From: Clostridia bacterium
GTDB lineage: Bacteria > Bacillota > Clostridia > Christensenellales > Aristaeellaceae
Direction of reading: 5' to 3'
Assembly: GCA_017543905.1 (NCBI GenBank)
Contig: JAFYFC010000043.1
Coordinates: 1 to 64,000, forward strand
Length of the DNA: 64,000 nucleotides
In this document: in pieces, positions 1-8,578 of the stretch
Position numbering within the stretch: position 1 is the stretch's first letter
Layout of the letters: the number at the start of each line of letters is the position of its first letter
Translations under genes and position numbers: made by a program
The notes under the pieces: model-generated
Told to the model about the DNA's origin: nothing
Database searches by the model: none
Seen by the model: only the letters and a program-made list of their open reading frames with translations

Positions 1-1701
1 CTCGTCCTCGTCTTCGTCCTCGTCTTCTTTGTCTTCGTCTTCATCTTCATCGTCGTGGCTTTTACGGGAAAACAGACCTCTCTTTACAGGCTTCTCCTCT
101 TCCTCGTCGTCCTCGGAGGTCTCGTCCTCTTCGTCCTCGTCCTCTACCTCAGACTCTTGTTTTTTTTTACGTCCCAGCCTGCCGAACAGCCCCTTGCGCT
201 CTCCGGCGTCTTCCTCGTCCTCGTAATCCTCGTCCTCAAAATCTTCTTCCTCGGGCTCGGCGACCGCCTTGGCCTTGCGGACTTCCGCAGTCTGCTTTTC
301 AGCCTCGGCTGCGTCACGGGCGGACTGTCTGTTCACCGGCACGAAAGTTATGGTGGGCCTGGTGTCCACTTCCTCCGACTGCTCAGGCTTCTGATTTACT
401 GCATTGCTAAGCGCCGCCTGCTGCTCGGCAAGACGTCTGCGCTCCTTGCGTGATAAAACCTGTTCGCCGTTATCGCTCTGTCCAAGCAATTCCCTGGTAT
501 CTATAGACATATAATCTTCCTCCTCATAAGGGGTATCTTCGCTTTGCTTTGACTGCGCCCGCACGGCGCCGATGTCCTCGTTTTCCCAGTCGGGTTCTTC
601 CTCCGGCGTATCGGGCACGCCTATGTCGTCGGTCGAAAACGGGTCCTCGTCCAGATCCAGATCGTCCCCGCCGTCCTCGTCATCGGTATTATTCCTGCCC
701 ATTCCGAAGAGCTTTTTGAACGTGCGGCCCAGACTGAAGCTCTCTTTTTCAGTTTCTATGTCCTCGTCGAAGTCCGCGTCCTCGTCCTCTTCAAAAGCTT
801 CGTCAGCGCTTTCCTCGCTCTGAGACGCAGGCGCTTCGTCCTCCGTTTCGCTGCCGAATTCGAAATCCTCGTCGTCCTCCGGCGCATCTACCGGCAGGGG
901 CGCTGATTCGGCGTCCGGCGCAGGCTCGTCTGCGGGCTCGCCGTCCGTGTCTTCTTCGTCGGCGCTGTCACCAGACAAATCCTCTTCGCCGGAATCGTAA
1001 TCCTCGAAGCTCTCTTCGTATTCGTCCTTGCGCTTACGACTGAACAGTCCCTTGATTTTGCCGAACAGATCGACGGCTTCTTCAGAGTCTTCTTCGGCTT
1101 CTTCTTCGGCGTCCTCTTCGGAAATCCCGTCCGGAGCTTCAGCGTATTCGGCCTCCTCGCCGTCCTGTGCCGTGTCCTCCTGCTCAGGCGCCTCGGAATC
1201 GGCTTCCCCGTCGGTATCCTCCGCGTCAGAAGACGCGTCCTGCTCGGGCTCGTCCTCGCTTTCGCCGATTTTGCGGATTTTGGCAAACAGGCCCTTTACC
1301 AGCGAGTTCACCTTGCCAAACGGCACGTCCTCGTCAAGCTCTTCTTCGTCGTCAGGGTATTCCTCGGTATAATCCCCGTCGCTGTATTCCTCGCCCGCTG
1401 CGGCTTCCTCCGCCTCTGCGGCTTCCTCCGCCTCTGCGGCTTCCTGTGCCGTTTCGTCTGCGTAAACATCCTCTTCGGCGACAGGCGCGTCCGCCCGTAC
1501 GTCTTCATTTACGTAGGCCGCGCTGCGCACGCTCTTGTCTGCGCGCTCCGGCGTTTCCTCTTCGGGCTGGGTATCCTGAGGCTTTTCGGGTATATGATAG
1601 TAGGTATTATAGTCCAGCCCGCGCTTTTCTGTAAATTTGCGGCGCTGTTCCTCGTGTCGTCTGACATATTCCTCATATGAAAGACCAGTATTCTTGGGCA
1701 T
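1..1701 (-). CDS. Highly acidic low-complexity protein with basic GLF-type patches (C-terminus cut off)
   Basis: The frame stays open from an ATG at 1701 to the window edge, giving 567 residues without a stop. Upstream of the ATG a GAGAGGCGG stretch can serve as ribosome binding site. The N-terminus (MPKNTGLSYEEYVRRHEEQR) looks folded or helical; the rest is mostly Glu, Asp, Ser and Ala and is predicted to be disordered. The acidic background is interrupted about five times by short basic, amphipathic patches built around Gly-Leu-Phe and Arg/Lys, near residues 127-144, 209-225, 319-332, 500-513 and 536-548 (for example DLFGKIKGLFSRKRK and KGLFGRLGRKKK). A charged stretch (RKERRRLAEQQ) lies near residue 420. 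I do not recognise a family. No signal peptide or membrane segment is visible in the part present. Function unknown. Confidence 0.8.
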   Translation of the reverse strand, partial: MPKNTGLSYEEYVRRHEEQRRKFTEKRGLDYNTYYHIPEKPQDTQPEEETPERADKSVRSAAYVNEDVRADAPVAEEDVYADETAQEAAEAEEAAEAEEAAAGEEYSDGDYTEEYPDDEEELDEDVPFGKVNSLVKGLFAKIRKIGESEDEPEQDASSDAEDTDGEADSEAPEQEDTAQDGEEAEYAEAPDGISEEDAEEEAEEDSEEAVDLFGKIKGLFSRKRKDEYEESFEDYDSGEEDLSGDSADEEDTDGEPADEPAPDAESAPLPVDAPEDDEDFEFGSETEDEAPASQSEESADEAFEEDEDADFDEDIETEKESFSLGRTFKKLFGMGRNNTDDEDGGDDLDLDEDPFSTDDIGVPDTPEEEPDWENEDIGAVRAQSKQSEDTPYEEEDYMSIDTRELLGQSDNGEQVLSRKERRRLAEQQAALSNAVNQKPEQSEEVDTRPTITFVPVNRQSARDAAEAEKQTAEVRKAKAVAEPEEEDFEDEDYEDEEDAGERKGLFGRLGRKKKQESEVEDEDEEDETSEDDEEEEKPVKRGLFSRKSHDDEDEDEDKEDEDEDEDE

Positions 1702-1823
1702 ATGATGTTACCGCCTCTCAAAAGCGTATAATTCACAGTATCGTATTATATATTATAGCATATTTTTTGCAATTATCAAGAGTTATATAATGTAAATTCA
1801 CAAATCTTTTGTAAAAGCTGTCA

Positions 1824-1860
1824 CAAAAACGCAAAGGGCTGCGGTAACAGCCCTTTGCGC
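1824..1860 (-). terminator. Rho-independent terminator of the parvulin-like gene
   Basis: A perfect 12-bp stem, CGCAAAGGGCTG at 1830-1841 and its complement at 1848-1859, closes a 6-nt loop. On the minus strand it is followed at once by TTTTTG. It starts about 10 nt after the stop codon at 1870. Confidence 0.9.
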
Positions 1861-1869
1861 GTTATTCGT

Positions 1870-3075
1870 TCAGTCTCCGATTACGTGCGTATCGCCCAGA
1901 TACTCGGCGTAAGCGTCGTAATACACAATTTCGTACTTCGAAAGCTCGCCCTCTATAAACTCAGTACGCGCTTTGCTCGTCAAATCGCTGATGAGGTCCT
2001 GCCTGAGCTGCTCGGTTAGCTCCGCTGCGCCCGAGGCTATATCGCGCAGATAGTACAGTATGTGCACTCCGTAGCTCGTAACCACAGGCTCGCTCACGTC
2101 GCCCGGCTCGTTCATGCCTTCGGAGAACGCGCCCTTGGTAAACTCGTCCACCCATGTGACGCTGTCCTTATGCACCTCGTAGCCGTCTCTTAAATTGGTC
2201 TCGTCCTGCATGCCTGGGTCGACGTTGTACTGCGCGATCAGATCGATAAACGACGTTCCCGCCTCGTACGCAGCGTAAATCTCGTCGAGCGTGTCCCTGA
2301 TGCTCTCGATTACGGCAAGGCGCGCGCTTTCGCGCTGCTCGTCGTCCGCAGCGTCGTTGTAAGCGCTCAGAAGCTCGTCGTCCGCCGGAAGCAGTATGTG
2401 CAGAACCGCTCTGTAGCCCTCCGGAGTATACAGCGATTCGTAGCCGTAGCTCTTGTAATACTCGTAAAACTGTACGTCGTTTTCGAACACCTTGCGGTCT
2501 TCCTCGACATACTGCTCGTACAGCGCCAGTATCTCCTCGTCGGTCGGAACGCTGATGCTCGTGCTTACGAGCACGTCGAAGGCGCTGCTTGCAAGGCTGC
2601 CGTACAGGAAATACTCGCGCGATATGCCCGCCTCGTCGTACTCCGCCTGCGCCTGCGCGCGCGCCTCGTTAAGGGCTGCCTCGTCCGCGTCCGTACCCGC
2701 AAGCGAGAGCGCGTACTGCTCGATGTAATCGTCGTACTGCTTTTCAAACGTTTCCCTGAGCGTATCGTAAGAAGTGCCCAGCAGCTCCTGCGCCCTGTCG
2801 CCCGCAAGCAGTCTGGGCGCGATGTCGTAATACAGACAGTAACGCGCGGCGTTCTGATAATCGAGCTGCTGCGTATAGCCGTAATAATACATCTGATAGG
2901 CGATATTCTGCACGTCGTCGAGGTACAGATCAAGTCCGCCCACATTCATAAGCGCCACGCGCGCGGAAGCCTCGCCGTCCTCGCTCTCCTCGGCGTATAC
3001 CGGACAAGCCAGCGCCGCGCAGGCGATAAGCGCGCATAAAAACACGGAAATCACACGTTTGGTTCTTTCAGTCAT
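1870..3075 (-). CDS. Secreted parvulin-type peptidyl-prolyl isomerase (PrsA/SurA-like foldase)
   Basis: The 401-residue protein begins with a basic n-region and hydrophobic core ending near VYA-EE, a signal peptide; a Cys lies in the core (ALAC) but does not form a good lipobox. A SurA-N-like helical region is followed, around residues 215-345, by a PpiC/rotamase-like domain: it opens with a 'AVLHILLP' strand and ends with 'EPVVTSYGVHILYYL', the typical closing segment. Such proteins help exported proteins fold outside the membrane. An in-frame ATG at 3108 lies inside the -10 box, so the start at 3075, preceded by AAAGGA, is the usable one. It is a single-gene unit with its own promoter and terminator. 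Confidence 0.82.
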   Translation of the reverse strand: MTERTKRVISVFLCALIACAALACPVYAEESEDGEASARVALMNVGGLDLYLDDVQNIAYQMYYYGYTQQLDYQNAARYCLYYDIAPRLLAGDRAQELLGTSYDTLRETFEKQYDDYIEQYALSLAGTDADEAALNEARAQAQAEYDEAGISREYFLYGSLASSAFDVLVSTSISVPTDEEILALYEQYVEEDRKVFENDVQFYEYYKSYGYESLYTPEGYRAVLHILLPADDELLSAYNDAADDEQRESARLAVIESIRDTLDEIYAAYEAGTSFIDLIAQYNVDPGMQDETNLRDGYEVHKDSVTWVDEFTKGAFSEGMNEPGDVSEPVVTSYGVHILYYLRDIASGAAELTEQLRQDLISDLTSKARTEFIEGELSKYEIVYYDAYAEYLGDTHVIGD

Positions 3076-3107
3076 CGTTTTTGATCCTTTCATATCAGAT
3101 TGGGTCA

Positions 3108-3136
3108 ATTATACCGCGTTTGCAGATGAATTGCAA
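3108..3136 (-). promoter_or_regulatory. Sigma-A-type promoter of the parvulin-like gene
   Basis: On the minus strand a TTGCAA -35 element (3131-3136) and a perfect TATAAT -10 element (3108-3113) are separated by 17 nt. Transcription would begin near 3101, upstream of the ATG at 3075. Confidence 0.75.
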
Positions 3137-3304
3137 CGCGCCGAAAGCATCCGCAGCGTAAATTGTTTAAAAAAGCAGCTGCCGGCGCTAAACGCTGTAC
3201 CGTCCTACCGCGCGCCCGGGCTGCACGCTTAAATTCCTGTGAATTCAGGATTTTGGGCGTCCGCTGCGGTATAATATGCGCATAAGCTTCAAAGGCGGTG
3301 CTTT

Positions 3305-3793
3305 ATGCTTATCCATCCGTTTGAACCGGTGTACGACGCGCGCTCGCGCATACTGATACTCGGCTCGTTTCCCTCGGTAAAATCCCGCGAGGAAGCGTTT
3401 TATTACGCGCATCCGCGCAACCGCTTCTGGAAACTGCTGGCCGCGCTGTTTAACGAAACGCCGCCCGAAAGCGTACGGGAGAAAACCGATTTGCTGCTTG
3501 CGCACGGTATCGCGCTGTGGGACGTGATCCATTCCTGCGAGATACAGGGCTCCTCCGACGCTTCGGTCAGAAACGCGCGCGCAAACGACATTCCCGCGCT
3601 TATCGCGCGCACCCGCATCAGGCGCATCTATACAAACGGCTCCAAAGCGCACGAGCTTTATAAACGCCTCGTGTATCCAATAAACGCCGTAAGCGATGTG
3701 CCTCTCCCCTCCACCAGCCCCGCAAACGCCGCCTGCTCCTTCGAAGCGCTCCTTCAGGCGTGGCAATGCATCGCCGAGGCGCTTAAAACGTAG
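3305..3793 (+). CDS. Hypoxanthine/uracil-DNA glycosylase (UDG superfamily, family 6-like)
   Basis: The 162-residue protein has the pattern of the small deoxyinosine glycosylases: an N-terminal 'ILILGSFPSVKSREEAFYYAHPRNRFW' type block (the GSFPS and HPRNRFW parts are at about residues 20-41) and a C-terminal 'LPSTSPANA' block near residues 137-145 that corresponds to the second active-site motif of the uracil-DNA glycosylase fold. These enzymes remove deaminated bases, mainly hypoxanthine, from DNA as the first step of base excision repair. The length is normal for the family. A TATAAT lies at 3270-3275 and AAAGGCGG precedes the ATG. It stands alone upstream of the SCIFF locus. Confidence 0.9.
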   Translation: MLIHPFEPVYDARSRILILGSFPSVKSREEAFYYAHPRNRFWKLLAALFNETPPESVREKTDLLLAHGIALWDVIHSCEIQGSSDASVRNARANDIPALIARTRIRRIYTNGSKAHELYKRLVYPINAVSDVPLPSTSPANAACSFEALLQAWQCIAEALKT

Positions 3794-3816
3794 TATAAAT
3801 TGGCGCATACTTTAAC

Positions 3817-3845
3817 TTGACAGCGCGTGAAATACATGTTATACT
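3817..3845 (+). promoter_or_regulatory. Strong sigma-A promoter of the SCIFF gene
   Basis: A consensus TTGACA (3817-3822) and TATACT (3840-3845) are separated by exactly 17 nt. The start codon of the peptide gene follows about 45 nt downstream of the expected transcription start. Confidence 0.85.
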
Positions 3846-3896
3846 TTGCAAAAATACAGACAGAGCTTTGATGTCTGTTTGAAATGGAGCGATATT

Positions 3897-4043
3897 ATGA
3901 AGAGGATTACCACCGTCACTACCCGTGATCTTAAGAAGAGCGCCTGCACCGGCGGCTGCGGCGAATGCCAGACTTCCTGCCAGAGCGCCTGCAAGACCTC
4001 CTGCGGCGTCGCCAACCAGAAGTGCGAAAACAAGAACAAATAA
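3897..4043 (+). CDS. SCIFF (six-cysteine) ranthipeptide precursor
   Basis: This 48-residue peptide matches the clostridial SCIFF family: a basic N-terminal leader (MKRITTVTTRDLKK) is followed by a core with CGECQTSCQSACKTSC and a last Cys near the end. Cysteines are at 17, 21, 24, 28, 32, 36 and 43, one more than the canonical six. In characterised SCIFFs the radical SAM maturase joins Cys32 to Thr37, as I remember it; residue 37 here is Gly. An upstream in-frame ATG at 3846 would start right at the -10 box, so the ATG at 3897 is chosen; GGAG lies upstream of it. The maturase gene follows after a terminator. The biological role of SCIFF peptides is not settled. Confidence 0.93.
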   Translation: MKRITTVTTRDLKKSACTGGCGECQTSCQSACKTSCGVANQKCENKNK

Positions 4044-4057
4044 TCCAAGCGTTCAGA

Positions 4058-4085
4058 CATGCCGCCCGCGCGGGCGGCATTTTTG
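4058..4085 (+). terminator. Terminator between SCIFF peptide and maturase
   Basis: A 10-bp GC-rich stem (ATGCCGCCCG at 4059-4068 with its complement at 4071-4080) is followed by TTTTT. It lies between the peptide gene and its enzyme. Partial readthrough would give much more peptide mRNA than maturase mRNA; that role is inferred. Confidence 0.85.
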
Positions 4086-4110
4086 ATACAGAAGTCATAC
4101 AGGAATAGAT

Positions 4111-5490
4111 ATGGTTCATCAGTATAAGCTTAACGGATACAATATAGTGCTCGACACCGCCTCGGGCAGCGTACACGCGGTGGACGAAATCGCATACGAC
4201 GCAATACGCCTCTGCAAGCAGAAAAGCGAAGCGGAGATAGTTACGCATTTATGCGAAAAATACGCCGTTACCGCCGAAGAAGCGCGCGAATGCATATGCG
4301 ACGTGCGCGCGCTCGAAGCAGACGGCAAGCTGTTTTCCACGGACGATTACGAAGCCCTCGCATCCGGCGTCAAGTCGCGCGCGCCCGTAATAAAGGCACT
4401 GTGCCTGCACGTCGCGCACACCTGCAACCTGAACTGCTCCTACTGCTTCGCCTCGCAGGGCAGATACTCGGGCGAACGCGCGCTTATGAGCTACGAAACG
4501 GGAGTGCGGGCGCTCGATTTCCTTATAGAAAACTCCGGCACGCGGCATAACCTCGAGGTGGACTTCTTCGGCGGCGAGCCGCTTATGAACTGGGACACCG
4601 TGAAGCGCCTCGTCGCCTACGCGCGAAAGCGCGAGCAGGAAGCGGGCAAGCGCTTCCGCTTCACATTGACCACGAACGGCATGCTGATAGACGACGACGT
4701 GATCGACTTTTGCAACCGTGAAATGGACAACGTGGTTTTGAGCCTTGACGGGCGCAAGGAGGTGCACGACCGTCTGCGCGTGGATTACGCGGGGAACGGC
4801 AGCTACGAGCGCATCGTACCCAAATTTCAAAAATTCGTCGCCGCGCGCAGCGATAAGAGCTATTACATGCGCGGAACGTATACGCGGCATAATCTCGACT
4901 TCATGAACGACATCCTCCATATGCTGAAGCTCGGCTTTAAGGAGCTCAGCATGGAGCCCGTCGTATGCGCGCCGGGAGACCCGGAGGCGCTCAGGGACGA
5001 GGATCTGCCGATACTCTGCGAGCAGTACGAAAAACTCGCCGCCGAGATGATAAAGCGCCGCCGCGAGGGACGGCCCTTCACGTTCTACCACTACATGATA
5101 GACCTCGAGGGTGGACCCTGCATATACAAGCGCATCAGCGGCTGCGGCTCCGGCACGGAATACATGGCGGTCACGCCGTGGGGCGATCTGTACCCCTGCC
5201 ATCAGTTCGTGGGAAATCCCGCCTACCTTCTGGGCAATATTTACGAAGGCATAAAAAACGAAGGCGTCCGGGACGAATTCAGGCACGTGAACGCCTATTC
5301 GCGCCCCGAATGCAGAGATTGCTGGGCGCAGCTCTACTGCTCGGGAGGCTGCGCGGCGAACGCCTATCACGCAAGCGGCTCCGTGTCCGGCATATACGAA
5401 TACGGCTGCAAGCTGTTCAAAAAGCGCATGGAGTGCGCAATAATGGTAAAGGTCGCCGAAAGCCTCGACGCGGCGGAGCAGGACGCATGA
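4111..5490 (+). CDS. Radical SAM SCIFF maturase
   Basis: The 459-residue protein has the three-part layout of SCIFF maturases. Residues about 1-90 form a peptide-binding RRE-like region (starting MVHQYKLNGYNIVLD). The radical SAM core follows with the [4Fe-4S] motif C105-x3-C109-x2-C112 (CNLNCSYC). The C-terminal SPASM region carries many cysteines (SGCGSG, LYPCHQF, PECRDCW, YCSGGC, YGCKLF) for two auxiliary iron-sulfur clusters. The enzyme installs thioether bonds in the SCIFF peptide encoded just upstream. The normal family length and the adjacent precursor make the call firm. The stop codon overlaps the ATG of the next gene (ATGA). Confidence 0.95.
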   Translation: MVHQYKLNGYNIVLDTASGSVHAVDEIAYDAIRLCKQKSEAEIVTHLCEKYAVTAEEARECICDVRALEADGKLFSTDDYEALASGVKSRAPVIKALCLHVAHTCNLNCSYCFASQGRYSGERALMSYETGVRALDFLIENSGTRHNLEVDFFGGEPLMNWDTVKRLVAYARKREQEAGKRFRFTLTTNGMLIDDDVIDFCNREMDNVVLSLDGRKEVHDRLRVDYAGNGSYERIVPKFQKFVAARSDKSYYMRGTYTRHNLDFMNDILHMLKLGFKELSMEPVVCAPGDPEALRDEDLPILCEQYEKLAAEMIKRRREGRPFTFYHYMIDLEGGPCIYKRISGCGSGTEYMAVTPWGDLYPCHQFVGNPAYLLGNIYEGIKNEGVRDEFRHVNAYSRPECRDCWAQLYCSGGCAANAYHASGSVSGIYEYGCKLFKKRMECAIMVKVAESLDAAEQDA

Positions 5491-6827
5491 ATACACCGAT
5501 AGCTGATTTTGCGGCGCGATATGCTTCATCCGGCATATCGCGTCTGCATATGCCGGGACACAAGGGCTGCGCGGAGGTGCCCTTGTCTCTATACGACCTT
5601 ACTGAAATAAGCGGCGCGGACAACCTGTACATGCCGGAGGGGATAATCGCCGAAAGCGAAAAAAACGCGGCGCTGCTGTTTGGAAGCGGGCGCACGCTGT
5701 ACTCGGCGGAGGGCTCAACGCAGTGCGTGAAGGCGATGCTGTTTTTATGTCTGAAGGCCCGGAAAGCGTCGAACGCGCGCCCGTTCGCGCTCGCGGCGCG
5801 GAACGCGCACAAATCGCTTATATACGCCGCCGCGCTTATGGATTTCGACGTGGACTGGCTGTATCCCGCATGCGAAGCGGGCTCTCTGTGCGCCTGTCCC
5901 ATAAGCGCGGCAGAGCTTGAAAAACGCCTCTCCGCATACGAAAGAAAGCCCTTCTGCGTGTTCGTGACTTCCCCCGATTATCTGGGCGGAACGCAGGACA
6001 TAGGCGCGCTCAGCGCAGTCTGCCGCGCGCAGGGCGTGCCCCTGATAGTCGACAGCGCGCACGGCGCGTACCTGAAATTTACCGACGAGGACATGCACCC
6101 GATCACACTCGGCGCGGACATGTGCTGCGATTCCGCGCACAAAACGCTGCCCGTGATAACCGGCGGCGCATACCTGCACATATCGAAACGCGCGCATCCG
6201 GCGTTCGCCGAGGGGGCGAAGCAGGCGATGGCGCTGTTCGGCTCTACCAGTCCCTCTTACCTGATACTCGAATCGCTCGACAGGGCAAACGCATATCTCG
6301 CCTCTTCCCTGCCGGACAGGATAAAGCGCTGCGCGCTCAGAACGGACGCGCTGAAAAGCGAGTTAAAAGCACGCGGGTGGAGTCTGTACGGCACAGAACC
6401 GCTCAAGCTTACGCTGGAAACGGACGGATACGCGGTCGCCGCGCGTCTGCGCGAAGGCGGCGTCGAATGCGAATACGCGGACGCGGATCACGTCGTGCTG
6501 ATGTTTTCTCCGTACAATACCGACGCGGATTACGCACGCGTAAGCGCCGCGCTCGCCTCTCCCCCGCCGCATACGGTGCTTTTTCTGCCGCCTGTCCGGC
6601 TCGAACGCGCGCTGAGCATACGGGAGGCAGTCTTCGCGCAGAGCGAGACGGTCAGCGTTTTGGACGCGGCAGGCCGCGTCTGCGCTGCTCCCGCAGTATC
6701 CTGCCCGCCCGCGGTGCCGCTCGCCGTAAGCGGCGAAGTGATCACTCCTCAGGCTGCGCGCGCGCTCGAGGCGTACGGGATAACGCGCCTGGAGGTCGTC
6801 GCGAAGGCTCAGACCGCCTCGAACTGA
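5487..6827 (+). CDS. PLP-dependent Orn/Lys/Arg decarboxylase-family protein
   Basis: The 446-residue protein has the fold-type I signature of the lysine/ornithine/arginine decarboxylase family (YaaO/SpeA-like): 'HMPGHKG' near residue 21, the PLP-binding 'VDSAHGAY' (Asp189) and 'DSAHKTLPVITGG' with Lys219 as the Schiff-base lysine. It is somewhat shorter than the usual ~480 residues. The family removes CO2 from basic amino acids to give polyamines or diamines; substrate cannot be told from sequence. Its ATG overlaps the maturase stop codon by 4 nt, so translation is probably coupled to the SCIFF maturase. The 3' end overlaps the convergent ABC gene by 19 nt. Confidence 0.85.
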   Translation: MNTPIADFAARYASSGISRLHMPGHKGCAEVPLSLYDLTEISGADNLYMPEGIIAESEKNAALLFGSGRTLYSAEGSTQCVKAMLFLCLKARKASNARPFALAARNAHKSLIYAAALMDFDVDWLYPACEAGSLCACPISAAELEKRLSAYERKPFCVFVTSPDYLGGTQDIGALSAVCRAQGVPLIVDSAHGAYLKFTDEDMHPITLGADMCCDSAHKTLPVITGGAYLHISKRAHPAFAEGAKQAMALFGSTSPSYLILESLDRANAYLASSLPDRIKRCALRTDALKSELKARGWSLYGTEPLKLTLETDGYAVAARLREGGVECEYADADHVVLMFSPYNTDADYARVSAALASPPPHTVLFLPPVRLERALSIREAVFAQSETVSVLDAAGRVCAAPAVSCPPAVPLAVSGEVITPQAARALEAYGITRLEVVAKAQTASN

Positions 6828-8578
6828 CTGTTGTACAGCGCGGCATAGAAGCCGTTTTGTTTAAGCAGCTCCTCGTGTCTGCCCTGCTCGATTATGTGCC
6901 CGTCCCGCATAACGAGTATCACGTCCGCCTCGCGTATAGTGGACAGGCGGTGCGCGACGATAAAGCTGGTGCGCCCCTTCATCATGCGTGAAAACGCGGA
7001 CTGTATAAGCAGCTCCGTGCGTGTATCTATAGAGCTGGTCGCTTCATCGAGTATCAGCATGGGCGGCAGGCGCAGCATCACGCGCGCTATGCACAAAAGC
7101 TGCTTCTGCCCCTGGCTGAGGTTTCCCCCGTCCGCGCTGATAACCGTATCGTAGCCTTCCGGCAGCCGCATTATAAACGAATGCGCGTGCGCGGCCTCGG
7201 CGGCGGCGACGATTTCTTCGTCGGTCGCGTCCGGCTTTCCGTAAGCGATATTTTCTTTTATAGTGGCGTTTTTGAGCCACGTCTCCTGCAGGACCATGCC
7301 GTAGCTTGCGCGCAGCGAGCTTCTTTTTACCTGCTTTATATCCTGCTCTCCCACGCATATACTGCCTGAGTCCGTGTCGTAAAAGCGCATGAGTAGGTTT
7401 ATGAGCGTGGTTTTTCCGCAGCCGGTAGGCCCGACTATCGCGGTTCGCTGTCCGGGCGCGACACGCAGGCTGAACCCGTCTATCAGCGGTCTGTCCGGCA
7501 CATACCTGAACGAAACGTCGTTTATGCTCACGCTGCCCGCCTGCTTAAGCTCCTCGTCCGCTTCGGGCGAAAGCTCCTCCTCGTCCAGCAGCTCGAACAC
7601 GCGCGCGGCGCAGGAAACCGAGTTCTGCATTTCCGTGACGATGCCGCTTATTTCGTTGAACGGCTTGGCGTACTGTCCGGCGTAGCTCAAAAACACGCTC
7701 AGCTGCCCTATCGTGAGATGCGCGCCGCCAAATACCGCGCCTAACGCACCCGTGAGCGCGACGCCCGCGTACACGATGTTGTTTACCAGCCGCGTGGACG
7801 GATTCGTAAGGCTCGAAAAGAACACTGCCTTGAGGCTCGCGTCTCTGAGCCGCTCGTTCACTTCGTCGAACTGCGCAAGGCTCGCCTCCTCGTGCGCAAA
7901 CTCCTGTATCAGCCTGACGCCCGTTATCTGCTCGTTTATGAGCGCGGTCTGTTCGCCCCGCGCGGCGTTCTGAGCGTTAAAGTACTTGTAAGTGCGGGTC
8001 GAAATAAAGGCGGCGACAAACAGACTGAGCGGCGTCAGGGCCACCACCACCAGCGCGATCACGCCGTTCACCGCTACCATGAAGCCGAGCGTGCCCAGAA
8101 TCGTGAGTACGCCGGTAAACAGCTGCGTAAAGCTCATCAGCAGTCCGTCCGCAAACGTATCAACATCCGAGGTGATGCGGCTTACTATGTCGCCCGCGGG
8201 ATGCGCGTCGAGATATTTGAGCGGCAGACGCTGGATTTTCGCTATCGCCGCGTCTCTTAGCTCACGGGAAACGCCGTACACGGTTTTATTGTTCGACAGG
8301 CTCATCAGCCACTGCGCCGCGCAGGAAAGCACGGTAAAGCCGAGTATATATGCGGCGGCGCCGATGACCGCGTCAAACCGCACCTGTCCGGAGCCGAGCA
8401 TGGCGTCTATGGCGCGTCCAGTGAACACGGGCACCAGCAGCTGGCACGCGGTGCTTGCAAGCGCGCAGATAAGGCTTAACGCCACGTACCTTCTTCTGCC
8501 CCTTATGTATTTCAGAACGCGCCTGAGCATTATTCTCGAGCGCGCCTTCTCCTCAGGAGTACGTTTGAAGGTTTTCAT
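6809..8578 (-). CDS. ABC exporter half-transporter, catalytically competent subunit
   Basis: This 589-residue protein has six membrane helices (residues ~25-310) and a nucleotide-binding domain. Walker A is GPTGCGKT (383-390), Walker B ends in MLILDE with catalytic Glu512, and the switch His is H543 (VAHRLS). The signature is LSQGQ (487-491), not LSGGQ. Together with the neighbouring half-transporter, which has the opposite defects, it should form a heterodimeric exporter of the LmrCD/BmrCD/TM287-288 kind, exporting drugs or lipids. Its start overlaps the partner's stop by 4 nt, as expected for equal synthesis. The substrate is unknown. Confidence 0.92.
   Translation of the reverse strand: MKTFKRTPEEKARSRIMLRRVLKYIRGRRRYVALSLICALASTACQLLVPVFTGRAIDAMLGSGQVRFDAVIGAAAYILGFTVLSCAAQWLMSLSNNKTVYGVSRELRDAAIAKIQRLPLKYLDAHPAGDIVSRITSDVDTFADGLLMSFTQLFTGVLTILGTLGFMVAVNGVIALVVVALTPLSLFVAAFISTRTYKYFNAQNAARGEQTALINEQITGVRLIQEFAHEEASLAQFDEVNERLRDASLKAVFFSSLTNPSTRLVNNIVYAGVALTGALGAVFGGAHLTIGQLSVFLSYAGQYAKPFNEISGIVTEMQNSVSCAARVFELLDEEELSPEADEELKQAGSVSINDVSFRYVPDRPLIDGFSLRVAPGQRTAIVGPTGCGKTTLINLLMRFYDTDSGSICVGEQDIKQVKRSSLRASYGMVLQETWLKNATIKENIAYGKPDATDEEIVAAAEAAHAHSFIMRLPEGYDTVISADGGNLSQGQKQLLCIARVMLRLPPMLILDEATSSIDTRTELLIQSAFSRMMKGRTSFIVAHRLSTIREADVILVMRDGHIIEQGRHEELLKQNGFYAALYNSQFEAV

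Noticed and set aside
29-1372. Long serine-rich open frames on the plus strand in the first 1.4 kb
   Set aside because: They mirror the Glu/Asp codons of the acidic protein on the other strand and have no ribosome binding sites.
3076-3108. Upstream ATG at 3108 for the parvulin-like gene
   Set aside because: It overlaps the -10 box, so it cannot be in the transcript from that promoter.
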